Shown one piece after another: positions 33,880-42,032 of a stretch of 64,000 nt of DNA. Each line of letters starts with the position of its first letter. Positions within the stretch are counted from its first letter, which is position 1. The stretch is from positions 62,001 through 126,000 of the forward strand of contig NZ_SNYO01000014.1 of NCBI RefSeq assembly GCF_004363095.1, in the 5' to 3' direction. A program made the translations under genes and the position numbers. Below the pieces are notes generated by a model, which saw only the letters and a program-made list of their open reading frames with translations, had not been told where the DNA came from and did not search any database. The DNA is from Actinomycetospora succinea (GTDB lineage: Bacteria; Actinomycetota; Actinomycetes; Mycobacteriales; Pseudonocardiaceae).

Positions 33880-34728
33880 TCAGCTCTCCTGGACGAGCCG
33901 GACGTAGCGCGCGGCGGGCTCGGCGAGCAGCGTGCGGAAGCGCGCGAACAGCTCCTCGGCGCGCAGCCCGATCCACTGCTCGGGGAGCGCCGCGAGCGAG
34001 AGCCCCGGGTCGAGGTAGGGGAGCCGGCGCCAGGCGGTGATCGCCGGGACGTAGTCGGCGAACGCCCGGTCCCGGTGCTCGTCGGGGTCGGCGTCCGCCT
34101 CCCAGCGCGCGGCGACGCCGGAGAACCGGCGCAGGTAGTCGGCGTAGGTGGCCTCGAGCGCCTCGAGGTCCCACCAGGCGGCGACCGTCCCCCGGGGGTC
34201 GGCGTCCGAGAGGTGCGCCGCCCGGAAGACGTCGGTGAACCCGCGTAGGCCGGCGCGGTCGAGCGCGGCGAGGACGGCGTCGGCGAGGTTGGCGGGCGCG
34301 ACCCACGTGCCGGGGCCGATCGTGCCGAGGCCGAGCCGGGTCAGCGTCGAGCGCAGCCGGTGGCGCTTGTCGCGCTCGGACTCCGGCACCGAGAACACGA
34401 CGAGCACCCAGCCCTCGTCGGCGGTGGCCCGCCGCCGGCCGTAGATGCGGTCGTCGCCCTCCTCGAGGATGGCCAGGGCCTCGGCCGACGCCCGGTAGCC
34501 CGCGACCCGGCCCTCCTTCTGCGGCTCCAGCCAGCCCCGCTTCTTCAGCCGGAAGACCGCCGACCGCGTGGCCTGCTCGTCGACGCCGAGGTCGCCCATG
34601 AGGCGCACGATCGTCGCGATGGAGAGCCAGCCCGCCCGCTCGCGGGCGTAGAGGCCGAACAGCGACACGATGAGCGCGCGGGGGGTCGCGGCGTCGATCT
34701 CCTCGGGCTCCGCGCGCGCCGTCGTCAC
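33880..34728 (-). CDS. paaX: PaaX family transcriptional regulator
   Basis: A 282-residue PaaX-type repressor. The N-terminal winged helix has SLFGLYARERAGWLSIATIV and VDEQATRSAVFRLKKRGWLE. The middle WVLVVFSVPESERDKRHRLR and the later LGTIGPGTWVAP are conserved in PaaX, which senses aryl-CoA thioesters such as phenylacetyl-CoA. Here an aryl-CoA from the adjacent ligase is the likely inducer. It converges on the Rid-family gene with a gap of four bases and is divergent from PPK2. Confidence 0.9.
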   Translation of the reverse strand: MTTARAEPEEIDAATPRALIVSLFGLYARERAGWLSIATIVRLMGDLGVDEQATRSAVFRLKKRGWLEPQKEGRVAGYRASAEALAILEEGDDRIYGRRRATADEGWVLVVFSVPESERDKRHRLRSTLTRLGLGTIGPGTWVAPANLADAVLAALDRAGLRGFTDVFRAAHLSDADPRGTVAAWWDLEALEATYADYLRRFSGVAARWEADADPDEHRDRAFADYVPAITAWRRLPYLDPGLSLAALPEQWIGLRAEELFARFRTLLAEPAARYVRLVQES

Positions 34729-34796
34729 GCGGTCACCGTAGGCCGCTCCTCTAGGACATGCTGGTGGCCTGCACCGTGAGAACAGGGGGTCACGCG

Positions 34797-35630
34797 ATGA
34801 CGACGGCCGAGGCGAAGCAGAAGAAGCCGAAGCGCTTCCCCAAGAAGATCTACGAGGCCGAGCTGCTCCGCCTGCAGGGCGAGCTGGTCCAGATGCAGGA
34901 GTGGGTGAAGGCGACCGGCACCCGGCTCGTCGTGATCTTCGAGGGACGCGACGCCGCCGGGAAGGGCGGGGCCATCCAGCGGGTCGTGGAGAACCTCAAC
35001 CCCCGCGTCGCGCGCATCGTCGCCCTGCCCGCGCCCACCGAGCGCGAGCGCACGCAGTGGTACTTCCAGCGCTACGTGCAGCACCTCCCCGCGGCCGGCG
35101 AGATCGTGCTGCTCGACCGCTCCTGGTACAACCGCGCCGGCGTCGAGCGCGTCATGGGCTTCTGCACCCCGCAGGAGTACGACCGCTTCCTGCGCCAGTG
35201 CCCGACCTTCGAGGACATGCTCATCGAGGACGGGATCCTGCTGCGCAAGTACTGGTTCTCGGTGAGCCCCGACGAGCAGGAGAAGCGCTTCCGCGAGCGG
35301 CTCGAGAACCCGCTCAAGCGCTGGAAGCTCTCGCCGATGGACCTCGAGTCGATCAGCCGGTGGGACGAGTACTCGAAGGCCAAGGACGACATGCTGGCGG
35401 CCACCGACACCGACATCGCCCCCTGGACGATCGTCGAGTCCGAGGACAAGCGGCGCTCGCGGCTGAACATGATCGCCCACCTGCTGCACACGGTGCCGTG
35501 GTCGCCGATCGAGCTGCCGACGCTGGAGATCCCGGCCCGCCCGCCGGGCGACGGCTACGTCCGCCCGCCCCGCGAGCTCGACCGTGCCGTGCCCGACCAC
35601 GCGGCGACGCTGCTGGGCAAGAAGGACTAG
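34797..35630 (+). CDS. ppk2: Polyphosphate kinase 2 family protein
   Basis: A 277-residue PPK2 protein. Walker A is FEGRDAAGKGGAI near residue 47, the lid module has the conserved RSWYNRAGVERVMGFC, and KYWFSVSPDEQEKRF and RWDEYSKAKDDML continue the family pattern. One PPK2 domain is present, as in class I/III enzymes, which move phosphate between polyphosphate and nucleotides. The ATG at 34797 is preferred because GGGGG lies nine bases upstream. Its stop overlaps that of the convergent TetR gene by three bases. Confidence 0.93.
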   Translation: MTTAEAKQKKPKRFPKKIYEAELLRLQGELVQMQEWVKATGTRLVVIFEGRDAAGKGGAIQRVVENLNPRVARIVALPAPTERERTQWYFQRYVQHLPAAGEIVLLDRSWYNRAGVERVMGFCTPQEYDRFLRQCPTFEDMLIEDGILLRKYWFSVSPDEQEKRFRERLENPLKRWKLSPMDLESISRWDEYSKAKDDMLAATDTDIAPWTIVESEDKRRSRLNMIAHLLHTVPWSPIELPTLEIPARPPGDGYVRPPRELDRAVPDHAATLLGKKD

Positions 35631-36259
35631 TCGTCGAGGACGCGCGCCAGGTCCTCGACCTGCGCGTCGAACAGCGCCTCGTGGTCGAGACCCTGCGGCG
35701 CGGCGCGGGCGTTGAGCTCCTGGCTGACCGCGCCGTGCAGCCGGGCGTGCGCGGCGAGCCCGGCCGGGTCGTCGCCGAGGAACCCGGTGAAGACGCCGAC
35801 CACGCGCTCCATCCCGGCCGGTCCCTCGCCGTGGAGCGCGACCTGGAGCGCCGGGCCGGTGTGGATCAGCAGGTAGTGCCGGGGGTGGCGCAGCGCCCAG
35901 CGGCGGTAGTCGTGGGCGAGGGCGGACCAGCGCTCCCGGGGCGGGGCGCCGTCCGTCCGCGCGAGCGCGGACCGGAGGCTGCGCTCGAGCGCGGTGAAGC
36001 CGTCGGCGACGAGGGCGTCGATCAGCGCGTTCTTGGTCGGGAAGTGGTAGCGCAGCGTCGAACGGGAGATCCCGATCCTCGTGGCGAGCATCCGGTAGGA
36101 GATGCCGCCCGCCCCGCCGTCGGAGAGCTGGTCGAGGGCCGCGTCCTTGATGTCGTAGAGCAGCTCCTGGACGCGGCGGTCCCGCGGGCCCTGGGGCTCC
36201 GAGGGCAGAACGAGGCTCGTCATGTGGTCGCTGGTCCGCGTCGGTGCAGGTGGGCCCAC
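35627..36259 (-). CDS. TetR family regulator
   Basis: A regulator of about 210 residues; a later ATG at 36223 would give 198. The DNA-binding head reads ISYRMLATRIGISRSTLRYHFPTKNALIDAL, clear TetR helix-turn-helix. The remaining two thirds are helical and contain YRRWALRHPRHYLLIHTGP, as in TetR_C-type ligand domains. It converges on PPK2 and is divergent from the response regulator. Two GC-only palindromes (36249-36300) lie in the divergent region, and one of them overlaps the first proposed start. Confidence 0.85.
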   Translation of the reverse strand: MGPPAPTRTSDHMTSLVLPSEPQGPRDRRVQELLYDIKDAALDQLSDGGAGGISYRMLATRIGISRSTLRYHFPTKNALIDALVADGFTALERSLRSALARTDGAPPRERWSALAHDYRRWALRHPRHYLLIHTGPALQVALHGEGPAGMERVVGVFTGFLGDDPAGLAAHARLHGAVSQELNARAAPQGLDHEALFDAQVEDLARVLDD

Positions 36260-36300
36260 CGGGGCCGGAGAGGCGAAAGGTTAGCCGCGGGATCCGCGGC
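36249..36300. promoter_or_regulatory. Two palindromes in TetR/response-regulator divergent region
   Basis: GGTGGGCCCACC at 36249-36260 is a perfect 12-base palindrome. GCCGCGG (36284-36290) and CCGCGGC (36294-36300) form a perfect 7-base inverted repeat around GAT. The second lies 15 bases upstream of the response-regulator ATG. They may be operators, but GC-only palindromes are expected by chance more often in this genome. Confidence 0.4.
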
Positions 36301-36314
36301 TCCGGCTCCCTAAG

Positions 36315-36953
36315 ATGAGGGGGGTGAGCAGCGCAGACGGCCCGTCGCCCGCGATGGCGGTGCTCGTGGTCGACGACCACCGCGTCTTCACCGACGCGCT
36401 GCGGATGAGCCTGGAGCGCCAGGACGACGTCGCGGCCGTGACGGTCGCCCATTCCGCGCGCGAGGCCCTGGCCCGCGCCCGCCGGGTCGAGCTCGACGCG
36501 GCGATCATCGATCTCGATCTCCCCGACGGCTCCGGGCTCGACGTCGTCGCGGCGCTGCGCGGGCTCCGGCCCGGGGCCCGGACGATCGTCCTCACCGCCC
36601 ACGCGCGGCCCGACCTCGCCGAGCGGGCCATCGCCGCGGGCGCCGCGGCCTTCCTGGCGAAGGAGGGGACGCTGGACCGGGTGCTCGGCGCGCTGCGGGC
36701 GTCCGCGGCTCCGGTCGTCGACGTCCCGGCGGCGCTCGGGGCCATCGAGCTCACGCCGCGGGAGAGCGACGTCCTGCGCCTGCTCGGTCAGGGCCGGGAG
36801 CCCGCCCGCATCGCCGTGGAGCTGCGGCTCTCGCTGCACACGGTGCGCGGGCACGTGAAGGCGCTCATGGCGAAGCTCGGCGTCCACAGCCAGCTCGAGG
36901 CGGTCGTCGCGGCGCACCGCCGGGGCCTGATCAGCGTCGGCTCGAGGTACTGA
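36315..36953 (+). CDS. NarL/LuxR-type response regulator
   Basis: A 212-residue two-domain regulator. The receiver domain has the acidic pair in VLVVDDHRVF, the phosphoacceptor Asp66 in IIDLDLPDGSG, the Thr in VLTAHA and the Lys in FLAKEG. The C-terminal LuxR helix-turn-helix is LTPRESDVLRLLGQGREPAR with LHTVRGHVKALMAKLGV. The start is uncertain: a GTG at 36324 is possible. The histidine kinase gene begins three bases after the stop, so this is a two-gene two-component system. Confidence 0.92.
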   Translation: MRGVSSADGPSPAMAVLVVDDHRVFTDALRMSLERQDDVAAVTVAHSAREALARARRVELDAAIIDLDLPDGSGLDVVAALRGLRPGARTIVLTAHARPDLAERAIAAGAAAFLAKEGTLDRVLGALRASAAPVVDVPAALGAIELTPRESDVLRLLGQGREPARIAVELRLSLHTVRGHVKALMAKLGVHSQLEAVVAAHRRGLISVGSRY

Positions 36954-36956
36954 CCG

Positions 36957-38276
36957 GTGACGGCCGTGCTGCGCAGGGCGCTGGTCCGCCACGCCGTGAT
37001 CACGGTCGTCGTCCTGCTCGTCGCCGTCGTCTCGATCGCCTCCGGGGTCGCCCTGTTCGCCCGCCAGGACGCCCACCGCACCGCCGAGCACACCGCGCGC
37101 CAGGTCGGGGCCGTCGTCGACGCGGCGGTGGCGCGGCACGACCTCTCCGCCGCCGTGGACCCGGCGACCCGGGGTGATCTCGACGCCGTCCTCCGCCCGT
37201 TCCTGACCAGCGGGATCCTGACGCGCGCCAAGATCTGGGCGCCGCGGGACGGCGTCGCGCGGATCGTGTACTCGGACGAGCCGCGGGTCGAGGGCGAGAC
37301 CGCGCCCTACGGGCCGCAGACCATCGACGAGCTCGACGCCGACGGATCCCTGGTCCAGGAGGTGCCCGACGACGCCGAGCACCGCTTCGAGGTCGAGCAC
37401 ACCCGCGCGCTGCTCGAGGTGTTCACGACCTCCCGCGATGCGCGGGGCGGCGAGACCTGGCTCGAGCTCTACCTCCGGGTCGACGAGGCGGGCGCCGTGC
37501 GCGCCGCCGTCGTCCCCGTCGTGGCGGTGACCGTCGCCGGCCTGCTGCTGCTCGCGGTGCTGACGGTCCCCGTCTCGGTGTCCGTGGCGCGCCGCGCCGA
37601 CCGCGAGCGCGCCGAGCAACGTGCGGCCCGCGACTACGGCCTGGCCGCCGCCGAGACCGCGCGGCGGGAGATCGCGCAGCGCCTGCACGACGGCGTGCTC
37701 CCGGACCTGGCGAGCGTCGGGCTGCTGCTCGAGGTCGCCCGCGACGACGGAGGCGAGGGTGGGTCGGCGGTGCTCGGGCAGGCGCACGCGCTGGTGGAGG
37801 ACGAGATGCGCCGGCTGCGGGGGCTGCTCGACGACCTCGTCCCGCCGACCGTCGCGGCGGGCGGCCTCGTCGGGGCGCTCGAGCAGCTCGCGGCGCAGCT
37901 GGGCCCGATCACCGTCGAGGCCACGCCGGTCGGACCGCTGCCCGACGACCTGGAGCTCGCCCTCTATCGGGTGGGGCACGAGCTGATGCGCAACGCCGTG
38001 CTCCACGCGTCGGCGACCACCGTCCGCGTCACGCTGGAGTCGACGCCCGACGGGTGGGTCGCGCTCACCGTCGCCGACGACGGCACGGGCTTCGACGTGG
38101 GCATGGCACGCGCCGACGGGCACGTCGGCCTCCTGCTCGTGCGCGGGGTGCTGGCCGACCGCGGCGGCCGGCTGGAGCTGACGAGCACGCCCGGCCGGGG
38201 CACGACCGCCGTCGCCCGCGTGCCCGTGGTCCGACCGGCGGTGCGGGTCCGGGACCGCGTGCGGGCACCGGCGTGA
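36957..38276 (+). CDS. Sensor histidine kinase, HisKA_3 type
   Basis: A 439-residue membrane kinase. The first helix covers about residues 12-35 and the second about 180-205, framing an extracytoplasmic sensor of about 145 residues. The phosphoacceptor His244 lies in REIAQRLHDGVLPD, the HisKA_3 type that pairs with NarL-like regulators. HATPase boxes are HELMRNAVLHA, VADDGTGFD and TSTPGRGTTAV. It follows the response regulator by three bases with a GTG start. The stimulus is unknown. Confidence 0.92.
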   Translation: MTAVLRRALVRHAVITVVVLLVAVVSIASGVALFARQDAHRTAEHTARQVGAVVDAAVARHDLSAAVDPATRGDLDAVLRPFLTSGILTRAKIWAPRDGVARIVYSDEPRVEGETAPYGPQTIDELDADGSLVQEVPDDAEHRFEVEHTRALLEVFTTSRDARGGETWLELYLRVDEAGAVRAAVVPVVAVTVAGLLLLAVLTVPVSVSVARRADRERAEQRAARDYGLAAAETARREIAQRLHDGVLPDLASVGLLLEVARDDGGEGGSAVLGQAHALVEDEMRRLRGLLDDLVPPTVAAGGLVGALEQLAAQLGPITVEATPVGPLPDDLELALYRVGHELMRNAVLHASATTVRVTLESTPDGWVALTVADDGTGFDVGMARADGHVGLLLVRGVLADRGGRLELTSTPGRGTTAVARVPVVRPAVRVRDRVRAPA

Positions 38277-38277
38277 G

Positions 38278-38823
38278 TCAGGTGTCCCTGGCGTAGAGGT
38301 ACATCAGCGCCGTCGCCGTCGCGGCGCCGAGGATCTGCCCGGACGCGACGAGCTCGGGGATGCGGGCGACGTCGACCCACGTGGCGACCCCGTCCTCGGC
38401 CGGGTCGGTCGGGCCGCCGACGCGCGTGGCCCCGCGCCAGAGGTAGGCGTCGACGCGGGCGCGGACCTGGCCGGGCAGGGGCTCGAGCGAGAGCAGGTGC
38501 TCGGGCTCGCCGGACACGTGCCACCCGGTCTCCTCGGCGGCCTCGCGGGCCGCGGCCGTCACCGGCGCCTCGCCCTCGTCGACCATGCCGCCCGGCGCCT
38601 CGTAGCCCCACTGCGCGGCGGGGAAGCGGTACTTCCACAGCAGGAGGACCCGGTCGTCGGGGTCGACGATCAGCGCGACGGCGACCCGTGAGAGCTCGAC
38701 GATGTGGTAGTCGAAGCGCTTGCCCTCGGGCGCCTCGACGTCGACGAGCTTGACCCGCATCCACGGGCTGTCGTACGCGGAGCGCTCACCGAAGATCGTC
38801 CAACCGCCGACCGCCTCGGGCAC
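38278..38823 (-). CDS. NUDIX hydrolase
   Basis: A 181-residue Nudix enzyme with an intact box from Gly79 to Trp101 (GMVDEGEAPV then AREAAEETGW), holding the metal-binding glutamates. EVEAPEG-like N-terminal strands and LLWKYRFPAAQWGYEAPGG resemble ADP-ribose pyrophosphatases, which use a similar N-terminal domain for dimerisation. It converges on the histidine kinase with one base between stops. Substrate assignment to ADP-ribose is likely but unproven. Confidence 0.9.
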   Translation of the reverse strand: MPEAVGGWTIFGERSAYDSPWMRVKLVDVEAPEGKRFDYHIVELSRVAVALIVDPDDRVLLLWKYRFPAAQWGYEAPGGMVDEGEAPVTAAAREAAEETGWHVSGEPEHLLSLEPLPGQVRARVDAYLWRGATRVGGPTDPAEDGVATWVDVARIPELVASGQILGAATATALMYLYARDT

Positions 38824-38845
38824 GCCGGGACCGTACCCCGGCGCG

Positions 38846-39466
38846 TCAGCCGAGGCGCGTGAGCAGGACCCGTGTGCCGGCGCGGACGTCGTCGAGGGCC
38901 GCCGGGTCGCCCGCGAGGTGCCGCAGCAGAGCCTGCTGGAACAAGCCGTCGAACGCCGCGTACGCGAGGCCGCTCGTACACCGCGGCGGGGCGCCGGCGA
39001 GCCCGGCGTAGGCGTCGACGATCCGCCAGATCATGCGTTCGAGACTGGCGTCGATGTCGGCGACGTCGAGCCGGAACGACTCGTCGAACAGCGACTGCGC
39101 GCGCAGGTCGTACCAGAGCCGGTGCAGGAGGGCGTCCTGCTCGAGGGTCGCGGCGAGCCCGTCGCCGGCGTCGCGCAGCAGCTGCTCGGCGTCGGTGGCG
39201 TGCGCCGCGATCGTGTCGTAGCGCTCCACGCAGCGGGCCTTGTAGCGCCGCACGCAGTAGGTGATCAGCTCGACCTTGTCGCGGAAGTAGTAGTGCAGGA
39301 CGCCGAGGCTGAAGTCGGAGCTCTGCGCGATGTCGCGCAGGCTCGTGCGGGCGTACCCGCGGTCGGCGAGGGTCTGCAGCGCCGCGTCGGCGAGCAGGCG
39401 GCGGCGCTCCTCGAACTTGTCCACCCGCCGGCGTGAGAGCCGGTCTCCGGCATCGGTGCTGGTCAC
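38846..39466 (-). CDS. TetR family regulator
   Basis: A 206-residue TetR protein from the GTG at 39466, which has AGAGGA seven bases upstream. The DNA-binding head reads LLADAALQTLADRGYARTSL then SDFSLGVLHYYFRDKVELI. The effector domain has LWYDLRAQSLFDESFRLDVAD. It is divergent from the SDR/CoA ligase pair at 39636, and two copies of GGACG-N3-GTCC-type palindromes lie in between, so it most likely represses that pair. Confidence 0.9.
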   Translation of the reverse strand: MTSTDAGDRLSRRRVDKFEERRRLLADAALQTLADRGYARTSLRDIAQSSDFSLGVLHYYFRDKVELITYCVRRYKARCVERYDTIAAHATDAEQLLRDAGDGLAATLEQDALLHRLWYDLRAQSLFDESFRLDVADIDASLERMIWRIVDAYAGLAGAPPRCTSGLAYAAFDGLFQQALLRHLAGDPAALDDVRAGTRVLLTRLG

Positions 39467-39517
39467 GAGGGTCCTCTCGCAGCGGAGCACGTCCGGGAGA
39501 GCGTAACCGGTCGCGTC

Positions 39518-39551
39518 GGACGCTCGTCCAGCTTTCGTTGGACGGTTGTCC
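39518..39551. promoter_or_regulatory. Tandem operators GGACG-N2-3-GTCC
   Basis: GGACGCTCGTCC (39518-39529) and GGACGGTTGTCC (39540-39551) are near-identical 12-base inverted repeats, starts 22 bases apart, which places them on the same DNA face about two turns apart. Each is flanked by TC or TT and by AG or GA. They lie between the divergent TetR and SDR genes. Confidence 0.72.
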
Positions 39552-39635
39552 GAAGACGTCCTTGACGGTCGTTCCGCGCCCTCCCTAGCGTGTGATCCAC
39601 ACCACCGACACCGACACGACGATGTGGGGACTTCC

Positions 39636-40439
39636 ATGAGCGCGTTCGACCTGACCGGCCGCCGGGTGCTGATCACCGGAGGGGCCCAGGGCCTCGGTGA
39701 GGGCATGGCCCGGGCGCTGACCGGCGCGGGAGCGGCCGTGATGCTGGCCGACATCGCGAAGGACGTGGGGGAGAAGACCGCGTCGGCGCTGTCCGCCGAC
39801 GGCGCCACCGCGCGCTTCGTCGCGCTCGACGTCACCGACGACGCGCAGTGGGAGGCGGCGGTCGCCCAGACCGTCAGCGAGCTCGGCGGTCTCGACGTGG
39901 TGATCAACAACGCCGGCCTCGAGGTCACCCAGCTGCTGGCCGACACCGAGCCCGACGACGTCCGCCGGATGCTCGAGGTCAACCTGCTCGGCACGATGCT
40001 GGGCATCAAGCACGCGTTCCGCGCGATGCGTCCCGGCGGCCCGGCCGGGCAGGGCGGCGCGATCATCAACGTCGCGTCGGTCGCCGCGACGATCGCGTTC
40101 CCGTCGATCGGCGGCTACTCGGCCACCAAGTCCGGCGTCGACCGGCTCACCCGGGTCGCCGCGATGGAGTCGGGCAAGCTCGGCTACGGCGTGCGCGTGA
40201 ACTGCGTCTACCCGGGCCTCGTGCCGACCGCCATGGGCCAGAAGCTGGCCGTCGAGACCGCCGGCCTGGGCCTGTTCGAGAGCCCCGAGGCCGCCGTCGG
40301 CGCCGTGGTGGAGCTGACCCCGTCGGGCCGTCTCGGCGAGGTTGCCGACATCGCCGACGCCGTGGTCTTCCTGGCCTCCGACGCCTCCCGCTTCGTCAAC
40401 GGCGCCGGCCTCCCGGTCGACGGCGGCATGGGCATGTGA
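39636..40439 (+). CDS. SDR family oxidoreductase (3-hydroxyacyl/steroid dehydrogenase-like)
   Basis: A 267-residue classical SDR. The cofactor loop is TGGAQGLGEGM with Asp near ADIAKD suggesting NAD preference, NNAG is present, the catalytic Ser is in NVASVAA, and YSATK is the YxxxK motif. It resembles the 20-beta/3-alpha-hydroxysteroid and 3-hydroxyacyl dehydrogenase group. The next gene overlaps or nearly overlaps its stop, so the dehydrogenase and CoA ligase act together, under the divergent TetR. Confidence 0.92.
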   Translation: MSAFDLTGRRVLITGGAQGLGEGMARALTGAGAAVMLADIAKDVGEKTASALSADGATARFVALDVTDDAQWEAAVAQTVSELGGLDVVINNAGLEVTQLLADTEPDDVRRMLEVNLLGTMLGIKHAFRAMRPGGPAGQGGAIINVASVAATIAFPSIGGYSATKSGVDRLTRVAAMESGKLGYGVRVNCVYPGLVPTAMGQKLAVETAGLGLFESPEAAVGAVVELTPSGRLGEVADIADAVVFLASDASRFVNGAGLPVDGGMGM

Positions 40440-41998
40440 GCGGGATGCGCCTGGTCGACCACCTGGACAAGGGGGCGTCGCTCGACCCCGACGCCCCCTG
40501 TCTGGTCTGCGACGGCGAGACCTCGACCTACGCCGAGGTCCAGCAGCTCAGCGGTCGCATCGCCGCGGCCCTGGTGGCCGACGGCGTCGCGCCGGGGGAC
40601 AAGGTCGCGATCCTCTCGGCCAACGACCCGACGGCGTTCACCTGCGTCTTCGGGATCAGCCGCGCCGGGGCGGTCTGGTGCCCGGTCAACCCGCGCAACG
40701 AGGCGGCGGAGAACCGCGAGCTCCTCGACCTGTTCGGCTGCTCGGTGCTCTTCTTCCAGGCCTCGTTCGCGCCGCTGGTCGACGCGATCCGCGGAGCCTT
40801 GCCGCAGCTGCGCACGGTGGTCTGCCTCGACGGGGACCCGGAGTGGGCGCGGCGTCTCGACGAGTTCCTGGCGAGCGGGGGAGCGGAGCCCGTCGACCGG
40901 GACAGCGGCGACGACCTCGCGCTGATCGTCGGGACCGGTGGGACCACGGGCACGCCGAAGGGCGTGATGCTCACCGGCACCACCATCGAGACGATGACCG
41001 CGGTGACGCTCATGAGCTACCCGTGGCCGGAGCGGGGCGGGCGGCCGACCTACCTGGCGCTGGCGCCGCTCACCCACGCCGCCGGGGTGCTCTGCTTCCC
41101 GGTGCTGTGCCTCGGCGGCTCGATCGTGATCATGCGCTCGCCCGACGTCGGCGGCTTCCTCGACCACGTCGAGCGGTACCGCGTCACCCACACCTTCCTG
41201 CCCCCGACGCTGATCTACATGGTGCTCGACCACCCCTCGCTGCCCGAGCGCGACCTCTCCTCGCTGCAGTGCTTCTGGTACGGCGCCGCGCCGATGTCGG
41301 TGTCGCGGCTCGAGGACGCGCTGACGAGGATCGGGCCGGTGATGGCCCAGCTCTTCGGGCAGACCGAGGCGCCGATGATGATCTCGACCATGGCGCCGGA
41401 GGACCACTTCGAGCCGGACGGGTCGGTCGCCCGCGCCCGGCTCTCGTCGGCCGGGAGGCCGTCGCCGCTGGTGACGGTCGCGATCATGGCGGAGGACGGG
41501 ACGCTGCTCCCGCGCGGCGAGCGTGGCGAGATCGTCATCCGCGGGTCGCTGGTGATGCGCGGCTATCTGGACAACGAGGCGGCCACGGCGGAGGCGTCGC
41601 GGTACGGCTGGCACCACACCGGCGACATCGGCTACCTCGACGAGGACCGCTTCCTGTTCATCGTCGACCGCGCCAAGGACATGGTCATCACCGGCGGGTT
41701 CAACGTCTACTCGACCGAGGTCGAGCAGGCGCTCATGGCCCATCCCGCCGTGGCGGACAGCGCGGTGATCGGCCTGCCCGACGACAAGTGGGGCGAGCGA
41801 CTGACGGCCGTCCTCACGCTCCGGCCCGGGACCTCGCTGGACCCTGCGGAGCTGAAGTCGTTCGTCAAGGCCCGGATCGGCAGCGTGAAGACGCCGAAGC
41901 AGGTCGAGATCTGGGAGGACCTGCCCCGCTCCAAGGTCGGCAAGGTCCTGAAGACCGAGATCAAGAAGTACATCCTCGACCTCGAACCGGGGCGCTGA
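40436..41998 (+). CDS. AMP-dependent acyl-CoA synthetase
   Basis: A protein of about 520 residues. GTG at 40436 overlaps the SDR stop (GTGA), although ATG at 40445 is also possible. Motifs are GTGGTTGTPKGVMLTG, LFGQTEAPMM, WHHTGDIGYLDED and VDRAKDMVITGGFNVYSTEVE, ending with PRSKVGKVLKTEIKK that holds the catalytic Lys. It activates a carboxylic acid, probably fatty, steroid-side-chain-like or aromatic. Paired with the SDR, it looks like an entry and first oxidation step of a TetR-controlled catabolic route. Confidence 0.92.
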   Translation: MSGMRLVDHLDKGASLDPDAPCLVCDGETSTYAEVQQLSGRIAAALVADGVAPGDKVAILSANDPTAFTCVFGISRAGAVWCPVNPRNEAAENRELLDLFGCSVLFFQASFAPLVDAIRGALPQLRTVVCLDGDPEWARRLDEFLASGGAEPVDRDSGDDLALIVGTGGTTGTPKGVMLTGTTIETMTAVTLMSYPWPERGGRPTYLALAPLTHAAGVLCFPVLCLGGSIVIMRSPDVGGFLDHVERYRVTHTFLPPTLIYMVLDHPSLPERDLSSLQCFWYGAAPMSVSRLEDALTRIGPVMAQLFGQTEAPMMISTMAPEDHFEPDGSVARARLSSAGRPSPLVTVAIMAEDGTLLPRGERGEIVIRGSLVMRGYLDNEAATAEASRYGWHHTGDIGYLDEDRFLFIVDRAKDMVITGGFNVYSTEVEQALMAHPAVADSAVIGLPDDKWGERLTAVLTLRPGTSLDPAELKSFVKARIGSVKTPKQVEIWEDLPRSKVGKVLKTEIKKYILDLEPGR

Positions 41999-42032
41999 GG
42001 AGCCGGCGGGAGCCGAGCTCAGCACCTTGCCG

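Noticed and set aside
34725-38123. A minus-strand open frame of about 1,130 codons over PPK2, TetR and the two-component genes
   Set aside because: The genes beneath have unmistakable motifs in other frames; the long frame is a composition artefact.
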